From the NCBI RefSeq assembly GCF_023923225.1, contig NZ_CP099489.1:3348001-3412000 (forward strand): a stretch of DNA of 64,000 nt. Reading direction: 5' to 3'. The DNA is from Ornithinimicrobium faecis. Lineage in GTDB: Bacteria; Actinomycetota; Actinomycetes; Actinomycetales; Dermatophilaceae. Below the pieces are notes generated by a model. It saw only the letters and a program-made list of their open reading frames with translations. It did no database searches and was not told the DNA's origin. This document shows, one piece after another, positions 50,724 through 60,005 of the stretch (its first letter is position 1; each line of letters opens with the position of its first letter). Position numbers and translations under genes: made by a program.

Positions 50724-51506
50724 TCAGGCCGCGGCAAGGATCCGCAGTGCCGCCTGGCCATTCGCACGAGCGCGTGGCGTGAGGGCACGCCAGGACGGGT
50801 GGCCCTCGGTCAGCCGATCGCTCAGGGTGGCGATCCGCCGCCGATCGGACCCTCGCAGCTCCGCAGCCTCCTCGAACGGATCGTCAATGCAGGCCAGAAG
50901 GGCGGCCGCGTCGAAGAGGTGCCGATCACGGTCGCGCGAGTCCGCGAGGTAGGCCGCTGACTTCAGCAGCACGGCCCCGAAGGCCCGCGGCACGGAGATG
51001 GTGGTGGGGACACCTGCACGGATGATCAACGTGGCGTTGATCGTCCGCTGCAGCGCCTGCGTGCCGCCCGCGATCGGCACCATGTCGTGTCCACGCATCC
51101 TCTCCACGACGGAGGGCGCTGCGTGATCGGCCCGCACGACATCCACCTGTCCCCGACCGCCAGCAACGTCCACTCGCTGCCCCGGCCGCAGCCAGCGGTG
51201 CGCCCTGGCTGTGCGCGGGTCGACCGGAGGCTGCAGCTCATAGCCCAGCTCCTCCAGTGCAGCCGCGGCCCGCCGTGGCGCCCCTCGCCCCGTCTCGATG
51301 TGGAGCAGAATGTCGATGTCGCTCGTCGGTCGGACGACGCCCACGCCCTTGTGGATCGCGTGCAGCTGAGTCATGAGGCCGCCCACCAATGTCCACTGAT
51401 CACCGGCGAAGACTTCCGCCAACTCGGCAACGTTCGGCCACGGGTCCGGCCAGCCGCCCGGGGCCGCCTGGACTGTGACCGCTGGCCTCGGCCGCCGGCT
51501 AACCAT
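50724..51506 (-). CDS. AbiEii/AbiGii-type nucleotidyltransferase (toxin-like)
   Basis: 260 residues from the ATG 51506, which overlaps the HTH gene by 8 bp. Nucleotidyltransferase motif: TLVGGLMTQLHAIHKG and RPTSDIDILLHIE (G-G and D-x-D). The rest includes a helical C-terminal part. In AbiE-type type IV toxin-antitoxin systems such proteins are the toxin that can modify tRNA or act with GTP, repressed by a cognate winged-helix protein. Here the HTH partner is upstream in the same operon. Family confident, toxin role inferred. Confidence 0.8.
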   Translation of the reverse strand: MVSRRPRPAVTVQAAPGGWPDPWPNVAELAEVFAGDQWTLVGGLMTQLHAIHKGVGVVRPTSDIDILLHIETGRGAPRRAAAALEELGYELQPPVDPRTARAHRWLRPGQRVDVAGGRGQVDVVRADHAAPSVVERMRGHDMVPIAGGTQALQRTINATLIIRAGVPTTISVPRAFGAVLLKSAAYLADSRDRDRHLFDAAALLACIDDPFEEAAELRGSDRRRIATLSDRLTEGHPSWRALTPRARANGQAALRILAAA

Positions 51507-52206
51507 CTGCACCAAACCCGTCGAGCTGCTCCTGGAGCGTGGCACGGGCGAGCCCCTGCGCCCGAGGCTCCTCGCTCACTGCAGCATGCAGCGCGGGGAG
51601 AACCGGCCCATCCATCAGTTCGCGCACCCAGGCAACCGCACCCTCCGCACCGTGCTGATCCTCGCTGATCTCATGCAAGACGAAATTGCCGCGCACGGCC
51701 GGTCGCAGCCCGAGCTCACGCACGAGTGCGGTCTTGTCCCCAGCCGCGATGTAGCCCTCGACGTGTGCGCCCCCCAGCAACCCCACGAGACCGTCCAGGC
51801 CCCTGAGTCTGGCGACTCTCGGGTCGCTGGCCAGCCGCCCGCTCGCCGACTCGTGCCCTGTGAACCGAACCGCACGAGCACGGTTGCGGGTTGCCGCCAC
51901 GAGGCCTGTCGTGCTGATCGACCGCAAGCGCGACCGGAGCCTGGAGAGTTGGGCTTGACCAAGCCAGTCCGCAGACTCGCCAGACAGCAGCGCAATCGCG
52001 GCCCAGGCCGTGTTCCCTGCCCAGGCCCGTGTGCTCATCCCCTGCCGCTCGCTGCGATATCGACGAACCGACGCCCCATCGAGCAGCCCCCGGGCGAGAT
52101 AGGCCACCTGAGCAGTGCGACCGAGGTGCTGCACCTGTGCAGCCGACACCCCAAGCAGTTCTGCGGCCGCTCCCACGGTCAGCACGTCGTCCAACTCGCC
52201 TGCCAT
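51499..52206 (-). CDS. HTH regulator/antitoxin partner of AbiEii-like toxin
   Basis: 235 residues. N-terminal HTH/excisionase-like segment LTVGAAAELLGVSAAQVQHLGRTAQVAYLARGLLDGASVRRY, then an alpha-rich body with VEGYIAAGDKTALVRELGLRP and NFVLHEISEDQH. Overlap with the toxin gene (8 bp) and the operator-like palindrome just upstream suit an autoregulating antitoxin. ATG at 52206, promoter -10 (CATACT) only about 7 nt away suggests leaderless translation. Confidence 0.75.
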   Translation of the reverse strand: MAGELDDVLTVGAAAELLGVSAAQVQHLGRTAQVAYLARGLLDGASVRRYRSERQGMSTRAWAGNTAWAAIALLSGESADWLGQAQLSRLRSRLRSISTTGLVAATRNRARAVRFTGHESASGRLASDPRVARLRGLDGLVGLLGGAHVEGYIAAGDKTALVRELGLRPAVRGNFVLHEISEDQHGAEGAVAWVRELMDGPVLPALHAAVSEEPRAQGLARATLQEQLDGFGADG

Positions 52207-52225
52207 ACAAACAGTATGCCATTTC

Positions 52226-52244
52226 GCAGACTATCTGCATATGC
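52226..52244. promoter_or_regulatory. Operator-like palindromes upstream of HTH/AbiEii pair
   Basis: GCAGA-CTA-TCTGC (52226-52238) is a perfect inverted repeat, followed by the palindrome GCATATGC (52237-52244). They lie at the position of the -35 region of the leaderless promoter (minus-strand -10 at 52213-52218), fitting autorepression by the antitoxin. Confidence 0.6.
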
Positions 52245-52343
52245 TCGTGTGCGCCGCGCTGGCCCCGTCCGCCGTGCTGACCCGTCCGCCGTGCTGACTC
52301 GTCGGTGGCGCGAGGGCACTGACCACTCACTCAATCGTCTGAG

Positions 52344-52399
52344 AGCACTTGCCGGTTCTTAGAGCTCTTCGTGGCAGGCTCCAAGAACCGGAAGGTGCT
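52344..52399. terminator. Long hairpin (18/21 pairing) downstream of thrB
   Basis: AGCACTTGCCGGTTCTTAGAG-type left arm (52344-52364) pairs with 52379-52399 at 18 of 21 positions with a 14-nt loop, including the 9-bp perfect core CCGGTTCTT/AAGAACCGG. It stands about 80 nt past the thrB stop and between two divergently placed units; no T-run. It can serve as a bidirectional terminator. Confidence 0.55.
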
Positions 52400-52479
52400 G
52401 TCAGTTGACCGGAATGAGGGGCCGCATGGAGGGAGGGGGCGCGTGGAGGGAGGCCCAAGCCGACGCAGCCGCCCGCGAC

Positions 52480-53436
52480 TCAACTCTCGACGCGCACGCC
52501 CTCGACCCGCACGCCCTCCGCGGCAACACCTGGCCGCAGCACGCGCCACGTCCTCCCCCAGGAACGCACCTCGGTGACGACGGCCTCGGCCACCTCGACG
52601 CGCGCCAGCACCAGCACCGCCGGGCCCGCACCAGAGATCACGGCGGCGTGACCCAGCGAGCGCAGCTCATCGACCACGCCCATCGACTCGGGATAGACCT
52701 CGCGGCGCTGCTCCTGGTGCAAGCGGTCCGAGGTCGCGTCCAGCAGCAGGGTGGGGTCAGCCGTCATGGCGTGCGTCAGCAGGGCCGCCCGGGCCGCCTG
52801 CTCGACCGCGTCAGCACGGGCGACCACCGAGGGCAGCACCCCGCGCGCCGTGCTCGTGGACAGGCGCGTCGTCTGCGGCAACAGGGCCAGCGGCTCGATG
52901 CCCTCGTGGACCGCCAGCCTGGCGGTGCGCACGGCCCGCGGGGAGGGCATCCAGGAGACGGTCAGGCCGCCATAGACGCTGGCCGAGGAGTTGTCCGGGT
53001 GCCCCTCGGCAATGCCCGCGTGGGTGTTCACCAGCGTCAGGTCAGCATCCGTGAGCGCCCCGCCCCGGGCCAGCGCGAAGCCCAGGGCAAGCCCACCGAC
53101 CAGCGCTGCAGCGGAGGAACCGAGGCCGGCGGACATCGGGATCGCGTTGCGGCACTCCAGGTGCAGCCCGAGGCCCTGTTCCCCCAACTCCTCGACCCAG
53201 GGCTCCCCGCACACCTCGAGGGCCGTGTGCAGGGCACGCGCCACCAGATGCGTTGCGTCCGTGGGCAGTTCGTCGGCGCCCTCGCCCGCCAGGGCGAGCT
53301 CGAGACCAGGCGAGGAGGTGACGTGCACGGCATACGCATCGCGCAGTCCCAGCCCCAGACCGACCGCATCGAACCCCGGCCCCAGGTTGGCCGAGCTCGC
53401 CGGGACGCTGACCGCGACCCGCTCCCCCGCGCGCAT
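52480..53436 (-). CDS. thrB: Homoserine kinase
   Basis: 318 residues, GHMP kinase. N-terminal VSVPASSANLGPGFDAVGLGL and the ATP loop PMSAGLGSSAAALVGGL, plus GISGAGPAVLVLA-like C-terminal motif, are diagnostic. Phosphorylates homoserine for threonine synthesis. Starts by TGATG overlap (one base) with the thrC stop. The tail has a duplicated GVRVEGVRVES. Homoserine dehydrogenase is not in this window. Confidence 0.95.
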   Translation of the reverse strand: MRAGERVAVSVPASSANLGPGFDAVGLGLGLRDAYAVHVTSSPGLELALAGEGADELPTDATHLVARALHTALEVCGEPWVEELGEQGLGLHLECRNAIPMSAGLGSSAAALVGGLALGFALARGGALTDADLTLVNTHAGIAEGHPDNSSASVYGGLTVSWMPSPRAVRTARLAVHEGIEPLALLPQTTRLSTSTARGVLPSVVARADAVEQAARAALLTHAMTADPTLLLDATSDRLHQEQRREVYPESMGVVDELRSLGHAAVISGAGPAVLVLARVEVAEAVVTEVRSWGRTWRVLRPGVAAEGVRVEGVRVES

Positions 53437-54509
53437 CAGTCCTGCAGGTCCAGTGCCCGCGCCGCGGTGACCGCGTCGATCGGCACCCGGGTCGGCTCGA
53501 CGTCGGAGCCGTCGGCGTTCTTCAGCGCCCACTGCGGGTCCTTGAGCCCGTGGCCGGTGACCGTGCAGACGATGGTGGCACCGGACGGGACCAGACCGGC
53601 GTCGGACATCTTCAGCAGGCCAGCCACCGAGGCGGCCGAAGCCGGCTCGACGAAGACACCCTCGCGCGCAGACAGCAGGCGGTGCGCAGCAAGGATCTCC
53701 TCGTCGCTGACCTTGTCGATGATGCCGCCAGACTCATCACGCGCGGCCTCGGCCTGGTCCCAACTGGCCGGGTTTCCGATGCGGATCGCCGTGGCAATCG
53801 TCTCGGGCTCATCGACCGGGTGGCCGAGCACCAGCGGGGCGGCACCGGCGGCCTGAAAACCCCACATGGCCGGGCGGTGGGTGGCCGGACCGCGGTCGGC
53901 ATACTCGCCATAACCCATCCAGTAGGCCGTGATGTTGCCTGCGTTGCCGACCGGCAGGCAGTGGATGTCGGGGGCGTCGCCGAGAGCGTCAACGATCTCG
54001 AACGAGGCAGTCTTCTGTCCCTGGATGCGCGCCGGGTTGACCGAGTTGACGAGCTCGACGGGATAGGCCTCGGCCAGCTTGCGGGCCAGCGTGAGGCAGT
54101 CGTCAAAGTTGCCGTCGACCTGCAGCAGCGTGGCGCCGTGGGCGATCGCCTGGGACAGCTTGCCCATCGCGATCTTGCCCTCGGGCACCAGCACGCCACA
54201 GGTCATCCCGGCTTTCGTCGCATAGGCCGCGGCGGACGCGCTGGTGTTGCCGGTGCTCGCGCAGATCACGGCCTTGGCCCCGCGGCCGGCCGCCTCGGAG
54301 ATCGCGGCCGTCATGCCGCGGTCCTTGAACGAGCCGGTGGGGTTGAGCCCCTCATATTTCAGGTGCACCTGGGCGCCAACCCGCTCGGACAGGTGCTCGG
54401 CCGGGATCAGCGGGGTGCCACCCTCTCGCAGGGTGACGACTGTGCCGGTGATCGAGTCGGGCAGCCACTGCGCATACTCGGTGATCACGCCGCGCCACTG
54501 GTGAGCCAT
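53436..54509 (-). CDS. thrC: Threonine synthase
   Basis: 357 residues, PLP-dependent (fold type II). [19 protein letters not shown] contains the PLP-binding Lys; [14 protein letters not shown] is the phosphate loop, and [15 protein letters not shown] the second pyridoxal loop. Converts phosphohomoserine to threonine. The ATG follows GGAC-type sequence. Just upstream (54524-54542) lies a 19-nt element shared with the region after the sensor kinase. Operon thrC-thrB. Confidence 0.96.
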   Translation of the reverse strand: MAHQWRGVITEYAQWLPDSITGTVVTLREGGTPLIPAEHLSERVGAQVHLKYEGLNPTGSFKDRGMTAAISEAAGRGAKAVICASTGNTSASAAAYATKAGMTCGVLVPEGKIAMGKLSQAIAHGATLLQVDGNFDDCLTLARKLAEAYPVELVNSVNPARIQGQKTASFEIVDALGDAPDIHCLPVGNAGNITAYWMGYGEYADRGPATHRPAMWGFQAAGAAPLVLGHPVDEPETIATAIRIGNPASWDQAEAARDESGGIIDKVSDEEILAAHRLLSAREGVFVEPASAASVAGLLKMSDAGLVPSGATIVCTVTGHGLKDPQWALKNADGSDVEPTRVPIDAVTAARALDLQD

Positions 54510-54620
54510 GGGAGTCCTTCGGGGTATGCCGTCAGCCGGGTTGGTCAGGTCCGTCCAGAGATTACCGGGCTGGCCGCGGCGGAGCGGCGCCGACCGTGTC
54601 CGGTCGGCGCCGCAGACACC

Positions 54621-55919
54621 TCAGCAGGTGGCCAGCAGCATCGGCACCAGCAGCTCGTTGAGGTCGTAGGAGTCCTGGGCACCCGTCATGTCACGACCGC
54701 TGATGGCCAGGGACAGTTGGCGGCTGCCGTCGGTCGAGGACAGCGCCAGACTCACCGTGCCCATGCTCCCCCCGTCGTGACCGTAGAGCCACTGCTGGGG
54801 CTCACCCTCCGGCGTGCACGGGTCGGCCACGCGATAGATGCCGAGGCCGTAGACCATCGTCTCCGTCGACCGCGGCACGAGCATCTCGTCCACCAGGGCC
54901 GGGTCGACCAGCTCACCGGTGAGCAGCGCCTCGGTAAACTGGTTGAGGTCGCGCGTGGTGGTGACGGCGCCTCCCGCAGCGGAGAACACGTCCGGGTCGA
55001 AGTCGTCCAGCGCGACCCAGCCGATGCCACCCTGCTCAGCCGTGCCGGTGTACATCGCGTCCATCAGGAGCGGCCCCCGGGTGTTCGACTCATCGGGAAA
55101 GGCGCTGTGCCGCATGCGAGCCGGGTCAAAGACCCGCTCCTGCAGGAGACTCGCCAGGTCCTCGTCGTTGACGCCCTCCAGGATCATCCCGAGGGCGATG
55201 AAGCCGGCGTTGGAATAGTTGAAGCCGGTGCCCGGCTCGAACAGCCACTCGGCGTCGTTGACCACGGCCAGGTGCTCCTCGTCCGAGTAGTCCAGGCCGA
55301 GCGCGGCGATGAAGTCCTCCCAGGTCGGGCCAGTGCCCTTGGCGGCGATCGACAGCATGGTGCCCGTCTGCGCGCCGGAGCGGTGGGTCAGCAGGTGCTC
55401 CACCGTGACGTCCTGGTGCTCAGGGAAGAGTCCGGGCACCAGGTCATTCACCGGGGTGTCGAGGGTGAACGTGCCGGCCTCAACCTCCTGCATCACCAGC
55501 GTGGCCACCATGGTCTTGGTGATGCTGGCCGTGCGGAAGGGGCTCTGCTCCAGCGCCGGCGGATTCTTGCCCACCTCTCGGGCACCCGCCGCGCCACCCC
55601 ACTGCGTGGTCGGCGACTCCACCCGGGCCGTGACGCCGATGGCGCCGTCATCCACCAAGGCCTGCGTCGCCTCGTCCAGCCCGTTGGCGGGTGCGTTCTG
55701 CCGCTGTATGCCGTTGCTCGCCCCCCGGATCTTGCCCGCCTCTCGCGCGGCTTCGGCGATCTGGGCGTGCAGGTCCCCCTCAGCGTCCTCCCCCGTGACA
55801 GCGTCAGGCAGGTCCAAGTGGTCCGATCCTGGCTGGTCGCCGGCGTGGGCAGCACCCATCGGCAGGACCAGTGCGAGCGCAACCCCCAGAGTCAGGACGG
55901 TGCTTCTGCGTCGGGACAT
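54621..55919 (-). CDS. Secreted beta-lactamase-fold serine hydrolase
   Basis: 432 residues with a signal peptide (about residues 1-26, ending AAHA). SxxK motif is SITK in SPFRTASITKTMVATLV, the Y-x-N is YSNAGF, and HDGGSMG stands for the KTG-type triad. This is class C/DD-peptidase or esterase-type (DUF1343-like not fit). An Asp/Glu-rich linker precedes the catalytic domain. Likely extracellular peptidase or esterase; substrate unknown. Gap of 111 bp to thrC; independent. Confidence 0.9.
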   Translation of the reverse strand: MSRRRSTVLTLGVALALVLPMGAAHAGDQPGSDHLDLPDAVTGEDAEGDLHAQIAEAAREAGKIRGASNGIQRQNAPANGLDEATQALVDDGAIGVTARVESPTTQWGGAAGAREVGKNPPALEQSPFRTASITKTMVATLVMQEVEAGTFTLDTPVNDLVPGLFPEHQDVTVEHLLTHRSGAQTGTMLSIAAKGTGPTWEDFIAALGLDYSDEEHLAVVNDAEWLFEPGTGFNYSNAGFIALGMILEGVNDEDLASLLQERVFDPARMRHSAFPDESNTRGPLLMDAMYTGTAEQGGIGWVALDDFDPDVFSAAGGAVTTTRDLNQFTEALLTGELVDPALVDEMLVPRSTETMVYGLGIYRVADPCTPEGEPQQWLYGHDGGSMGTVSLALSSTDGSRQLSLAISGRDMTGAQDSYDLNELLVPMLLATC

Positions 55920-56124
55920 GATGATGTTCCTCTCGTTCGGCTTCGTCGTCCCTCCACTGTGATCGCGACTCGCGCCGACCGCATCCGCCGCTGGACGGGG
56001 ATGTCCCGGTCGCGACTCCGCCCCTGGGTGGAGACGCCCCGTCCCCGACGATGGGGTGAGGTCCAGGCCCCCGATGAGCGGCGAGCTGTGCGAAAGTGGT
56101 CACCCCGACCTGAGAGGCAGACCT

Positions 56125-56271
56125 ATGTGGCGCTCGCTCATCCGCATTGCACCGTTGGCGCTCGCTGGCTTCCGCTGGTGGCAGCGCCGTCAGCAGAAGA
56201 AGGGGCGCACACCGTCCACGCCTCAACGGCAGCAGCAGGCCCCACCCGCGCCCAACGACCGGCTGCCGTGA
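56125..56271 (+). CDS. Small basic membrane-anchored peptide candidate
   Basis: 48 residues: MWRSLIRIAPLALAGFRWWQRR start then a K/Q/P-rich tail. AGAGG lies about 9 nt before the ATG. No domain; the hydrophobic-basic composition resembles small unannotated actinobacterial proteins. The earlier in-frame starts have no RBS. Low to moderate support. Confidence 0.4.
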   Translation: MWRSLIRIAPLALAGFRWWQRRQQKKGRTPSTPQRQQQAPPAPNDRLP

Positions 56272-56399
56272 CGTCGCAGGACTCCAGCACGAACGGCAGA
56301 GGACTCCAGCGGGCCTGATCCCGTTGTCCACAGGCACGTTCGGCACTGTCAGCCGTGCGGCATACGCTGGCCCGTGGCCACGACAGCACGGAGGATCGG

Positions 56400-59300
56400 A
56401 TGAGCGCACCGCGTGGGGAGCGGGTCTTTGCCGCGCCCGGCTGGGCGGTCGCGCTGACACCCCCGGAGCTGCAGGCCATCTTCGGGGAGACGACCCTCAG
56501 GCGTGGCCGGGCCTATCAGCGGCAGGGTGTTGTGCATGGCCTGGAGCTGATCGACGGCGAGTTGCTGGCCGAGGTCAACGGGACCTACGACTACGAGACG
56601 GTGGTGTCCTGGGACGACCACGGCATCTGGACTGACTGCAGCTGCCCGGTGCAGATCAACTGCAAGCATGCGGCGGCAGTGATCCTCGAGGCGCAGGCGC
56701 TAGCACCAGCCACACGACGACCGGCGCCTGTCCAACCGGCGCAGCCCCAGTGGGAGGCGATGCTGGCACCAGTGGTCGCCGCGGCCGAGCAACCAGCCGA
56801 TGACACCTCGCTGACGCCGCTCGCGCTGCATCTGGAGGTCAAGAGCCCCACGCGCTACAGCTCAGCGCACCGGATCGCGTTGCGCCCCATGATCATCGGG
56901 CGCTCGGGAGCCTGGATCAAGACCGGGATCACCTGGTCAGACCTGCAGTTCGAGTTCACCCAACGCGGGCACAATCCAGCCCACCGCAAGGCCCTGACAG
57001 CCCTCCTGAACGCCTATCGAGTGCGGTCAAGATACTGGTCGGCCGAGGACACGATCGACGCGGCCACCCTCGGCCCGGACGTCTGGCGCCTGCTGCGCGA
57101 GGCCCAGCACGCCGGCGTCGCTCTGATCACTGGCCACAAGGGCAAGCAGACCGTTGAGCTGCTCCCCGAGCCCGTCGACCTCGGCCTTGACCTCACCCGC
57201 GCCGACGACGGCGAGCTCGTGCTGCGCCCCCACGTGGACTTCCCCCGCTCCACGCCCTTTGAGGTGCTGGGCAACCCGGGCCACGGACTGTTCCTGAGAC
57301 CGCCCGACGAGCTGCGCCTGGCCGAGCTCGCCCAGCCCCTGACACCTGCCCTGACCAACCTGCTCGCCACCGGCGAGCTGACCATCCCACCGGCGGACGC
57401 CGACCGGTTCATCAGCCGCTACTATCCCGCCCTGCGCCAGCAGGTCTCCATCGGCTCCTCCGACGGCAGCATCGAGTTCCCCGAGGTCGAGCCGCCGCGG
57501 CTGGCCCTGGAGGTGCTCTTCACCGAGCACCACCGCACCCGGCTGCGGTGGACCTTCCGGTATGCCGTGGGTCGGCAGATCCACGACCTCCCCCTGCTCC
57601 GCGGTCAGCCGGGCGACGACGACTCTGTCATCCGCGACCCCATAGCCGAGGAGGCCCTCCTGTCCAGCCTGGACGTGCTGGACGGCGCCCCCGGTCTGCG
57701 CGTCCCGCTGCAGGGCAAGACCCGGCTCGGGGTCGTGCTCGAGCCAGAGCTGCAGGGCTGGGCCACCGTCGCGTTCGTCAGTGACGTGCTGCCCGCCCTG
57801 CAGGAGCGCGACGACATCGACATCACCATCACCGGCGAGCCCCTCCTCTATGAGGAGGCCGACGAGGCACCGCTCGTCGCGGTCTCGACCCAGGACCTCC
57901 GCCAGCCGAGTCCGCAGGAGCCAGGTGACGGCATACCCGATGAGGACCCTGGACGACAGGACTGGTTCGGCCTGGGCATCAAGGTGAGCGTCGCTGGGCA
58001 ACCGGTCCCCCTGTCCCTGCTGCTCACCGCGCTGGCCCGGCACGAGGAGCGCCTGCTGCTGCCCGATGGCACCTGGTTCAGCCTCGACGTGCCCGAGCTG
58101 CACGCCCTGCGGCGCATCGTCGAGGAGGCGCGCGGGCTGCAGGACGAGCCGGGTGAGAGCCTGCGGATCAACCGCTATCAGGCTGGCCTGTGGGAGGAGC
58201 TGGTCAGTCTCGGGGTGGTCGACGAGCAGAGCGAGCGCTGGCAACGGACGGTGGGCGACCTGCTGGCGCTCGAGGAGCTGCCCCACCCCGACCCACCGGC
58301 CGGGCTCACCGCCACGCTGCGCAGTTATCAGCTCGACGGCTTCCAGTGGCTCTCGTTCCTGTGGGAGCACGAGCTGGGCGGGATCCTGGCCGACGACATG
58401 GGCCTGGGCAAGACGGTGCAGGTGCTGGCGGCCGCCGAGCGCGCCCGCGAGCTGGGCACCCTCAGCCCCGAGCGGCCGATGCTGGTCGTCGCGCCGACCA
58501 GCGTGGTGGGCGCCTGGCAGCGCGAGGCCGAGCGTTTCGCCCCCGAGCTGCGGGTGGCCGCCCTCACCCAGACCGTGCACCGCCGCGGCGAGCTGCTGCC
58601 GGAGACAATCGCCGGCGCACACTTGGTGCTCACCTCCTATGCCCTGCTGCGCATCGACGAGCAGCACCTGATCGAGACGCCCTGGAGCGCAGTCGTTCTG
58701 GACGAGGCGCAGGCGGTGAAGAATCACCAGTCGCGCACCTATCGTGCCGCGCGGGCGCTGCGGGCCCCGGTGAAGTTCGCCGTGACTGGCACCCCGCTGG
58801 AGAACTCGCTGATGGACCTGTGGTCGCTGCTGTCGATCGTTGCGCCCGGGCTGTTCGCCTCACCGAAGCGTTTCGGAGAGGTCTATCGCAAGCCGATCGA
58901 GACCGGCGCCTCCCCCGAGCTGCTGACGACGCTGCGGCGCCGGGTCCGCCCGTTGATGCTGCGGCGCACCAAGGAGGCAGTCGCCCCCGATCTGCCGCCC
59001 AAGATCGAGCAGGTGCTGACCGTGCCGCTGAACCCGGCTCACCGGCGCATCTATGACACGCACCTGCAGCGTGAGCGCCAGCGCATCCTCGGGCTGCTGG
59101 GCGACGTCGACCGCAACCGCATCGCGATCCTGAGCGCGCTGACCAAGCTGCGCCAGCTGAGCCTCGACGTGCATCTCGTGGTGCCCGACGCCCCAGCAGC
59201 CGCGCGCCCCAGCAAGGTCGACGCCCTGATCGAGCAGCTCGTCGAGGTGGCGGCCGAAGGGCACCGGTGCCTGGTGTTCAGCCAGTTCACCCGGTTCCTG

Positions 59301-59714
59301 AAGGTCGTGCGCGAGCGCCTCGACGAGGAGGGCATCGGACACGTCTATCTCGATGGCCGCACCCGCGACCGGCCACGCCGGGTCGCGCAGTTCACCGACG
59401 GCGACGACCCGGTGTTCCTGATCAGCCTGAAGGCCGGCGGGTCCGGTCTGACGCTGACCGAGGCCGACTATGTCTTCGTGCTCGACCCGTGGTGGAACCC
59501 GGCCGTCGAGGCTCAGGCGGTGGACCGCACGCACCGGATCGGCCAGGACCGCACGGTGATGGTGTATCGCCTCGTCGCCGAGGACACCATCGAGGAGAAG
59601 GTCGTCGAGCTGCAGCAGCGCAAGCGAGACCTGTTTACCAAGGTCGTCGACGAGGACGGCGAGATGAGCGCGCCGCTGTCCGCCGACGACATCCGCGGTC
59701 TGCTCGAGGCTTGA
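56400..59714 (+). CDS. SWIM zinc-finger SNF2/RapA-type helicase
   Basis: 1104 residues. N-terminal SWIM zinc finger CSCPVQINCKH at residues 79-91; a long unnamed middle; SNF2 ATPase with ADDMGLGKT (Walker A, near residue 663), VVLDEAQAVKN (DEAQ, near 767) and FAVTGTPLENS; helicase C-terminal domain with VFSQFTRFLKV (959) and QAVDRTHRIGQ (1040). ATP-dependent remodelling of protein-DNA complexes, common in actinobacteria. GGAGGATC precedes the ATG. Confidence 0.94.
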   Translation: MSAPRGERVFAAPGWAVALTPPELQAIFGETTLRRGRAYQRQGVVHGLELIDGELLAEVNGTYDYETVVSWDDHGIWTDCSCPVQINCKHAAAVILEAQALAPATRRPAPVQPAQPQWEAMLAPVVAAAEQPADDTSLTPLALHLEVKSPTRYSSAHRIALRPMIIGRSGAWIKTGITWSDLQFEFTQRGHNPAHRKALTALLNAYRVRSRYWSAEDTIDAATLGPDVWRLLREAQHAGVALITGHKGKQTVELLPEPVDLGLDLTRADDGELVLRPHVDFPRSTPFEVLGNPGHGLFLRPPDELRLAELAQPLTPALTNLLATGELTIPPADADRFISRYYPALRQQVSIGSSDGSIEFPEVEPPRLALEVLFTEHHRTRLRWTFRYAVGRQIHDLPLLRGQPGDDDSVIRDPIAEEALLSSLDVLDGAPGLRVPLQGKTRLGVVLEPELQGWATVAFVSDVLPALQERDDIDITITGEPLLYEEADEAPLVAVSTQDLRQPSPQEPGDGIPDEDPGRQDWFGLGIKVSVAGQPVPLSLLLTALARHEERLLLPDGTWFSLDVPELHALRRIVEEARGLQDEPGESLRINRYQAGLWEELVSLGVVDEQSERWQRTVGDLLALEELPHPDPPAGLTATLRSYQLDGFQWLSFLWEHELGGILADDMGLGKTVQVLAAAERARELGTLSPERPMLVVAPTSVVGAWQREAERFAPELRVAALTQTVHRRGELLPETIAGAHLVLTSYALLRIDEQHLIETPWSAVVLDEAQAVKNHQSRTYRAARALRAPVKFAVTGTPLENSLMDLWSLLSIVAPGLFASPKRFGEVYRKPIETGASPELLTTLRRRVRPLMLRRTKEAVAPDLPPKIEQVLTVPLNPAHRRIYDTHLQRERQRILGLLGDVDRNRIAILSALTKLRQLSLDVHLVVPDAPAAARPSKVDALIEQLVEVAAEGHRCLVFSQFTRFLKVVRERLDEEGIGHVYLDGRTRDRPRRVAQFTDGDDPVFLISLKAGGSGLTLTEADYVFVLDPWWNPAVEAQAVDRTHRIGQDRTVMVYRLVAEDTIEEKVVELQQRKRDLFTKVVDEDGEMSAPLSADDIRGLLEA

Positions 59715-59782
59715 CAAGCCCGGTCATGAGCCCGGGCCAAGAGCCCTGGTCAGGTGGCTCACCTGGGGATACCCTTGATCGT

Positions 59783-59980
59783 ATGCCGACCCGTCGTCCC
59801 CGCGACCAGGGCAATGACCTGGCGCGCGTCACCTCCGCTGCCGAGCAGACGCGACACGAGGAGACGTCAGTTGCCCGGACGCAGCGTCGTCAAACGTTCC
59901 TGGAGGAACCCCGCGAGGCCTATCGCGGGATGTTCCCGCCCGGTTATCGCGAGGCCTTGCGGGACGAGTGGCCACGCTGA
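59783..59980 (+). CDS. Small hypothetical protein
   Basis: 65 residues beginning PTRRPRDQGNDLARV and ending YREALRDEWPR, charged, no membrane segment. Starts within a GTATGCCGA word 69 bp after the helicase stop and may share its transcript. No domain recognised; coding support moderate because the frame ends cleanly before the convergent DUF421 gene. Confidence 0.4.
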   Translation: MPTRRPRDQGNDLARVTSAAEQTRHEETSVARTQRRQTFLEEPREAYRGMFPPGYREALRDEWPR

Positions 59981-60005
59981 TCGTCCTCCCGCTGCACGAC
60001 CCCCG

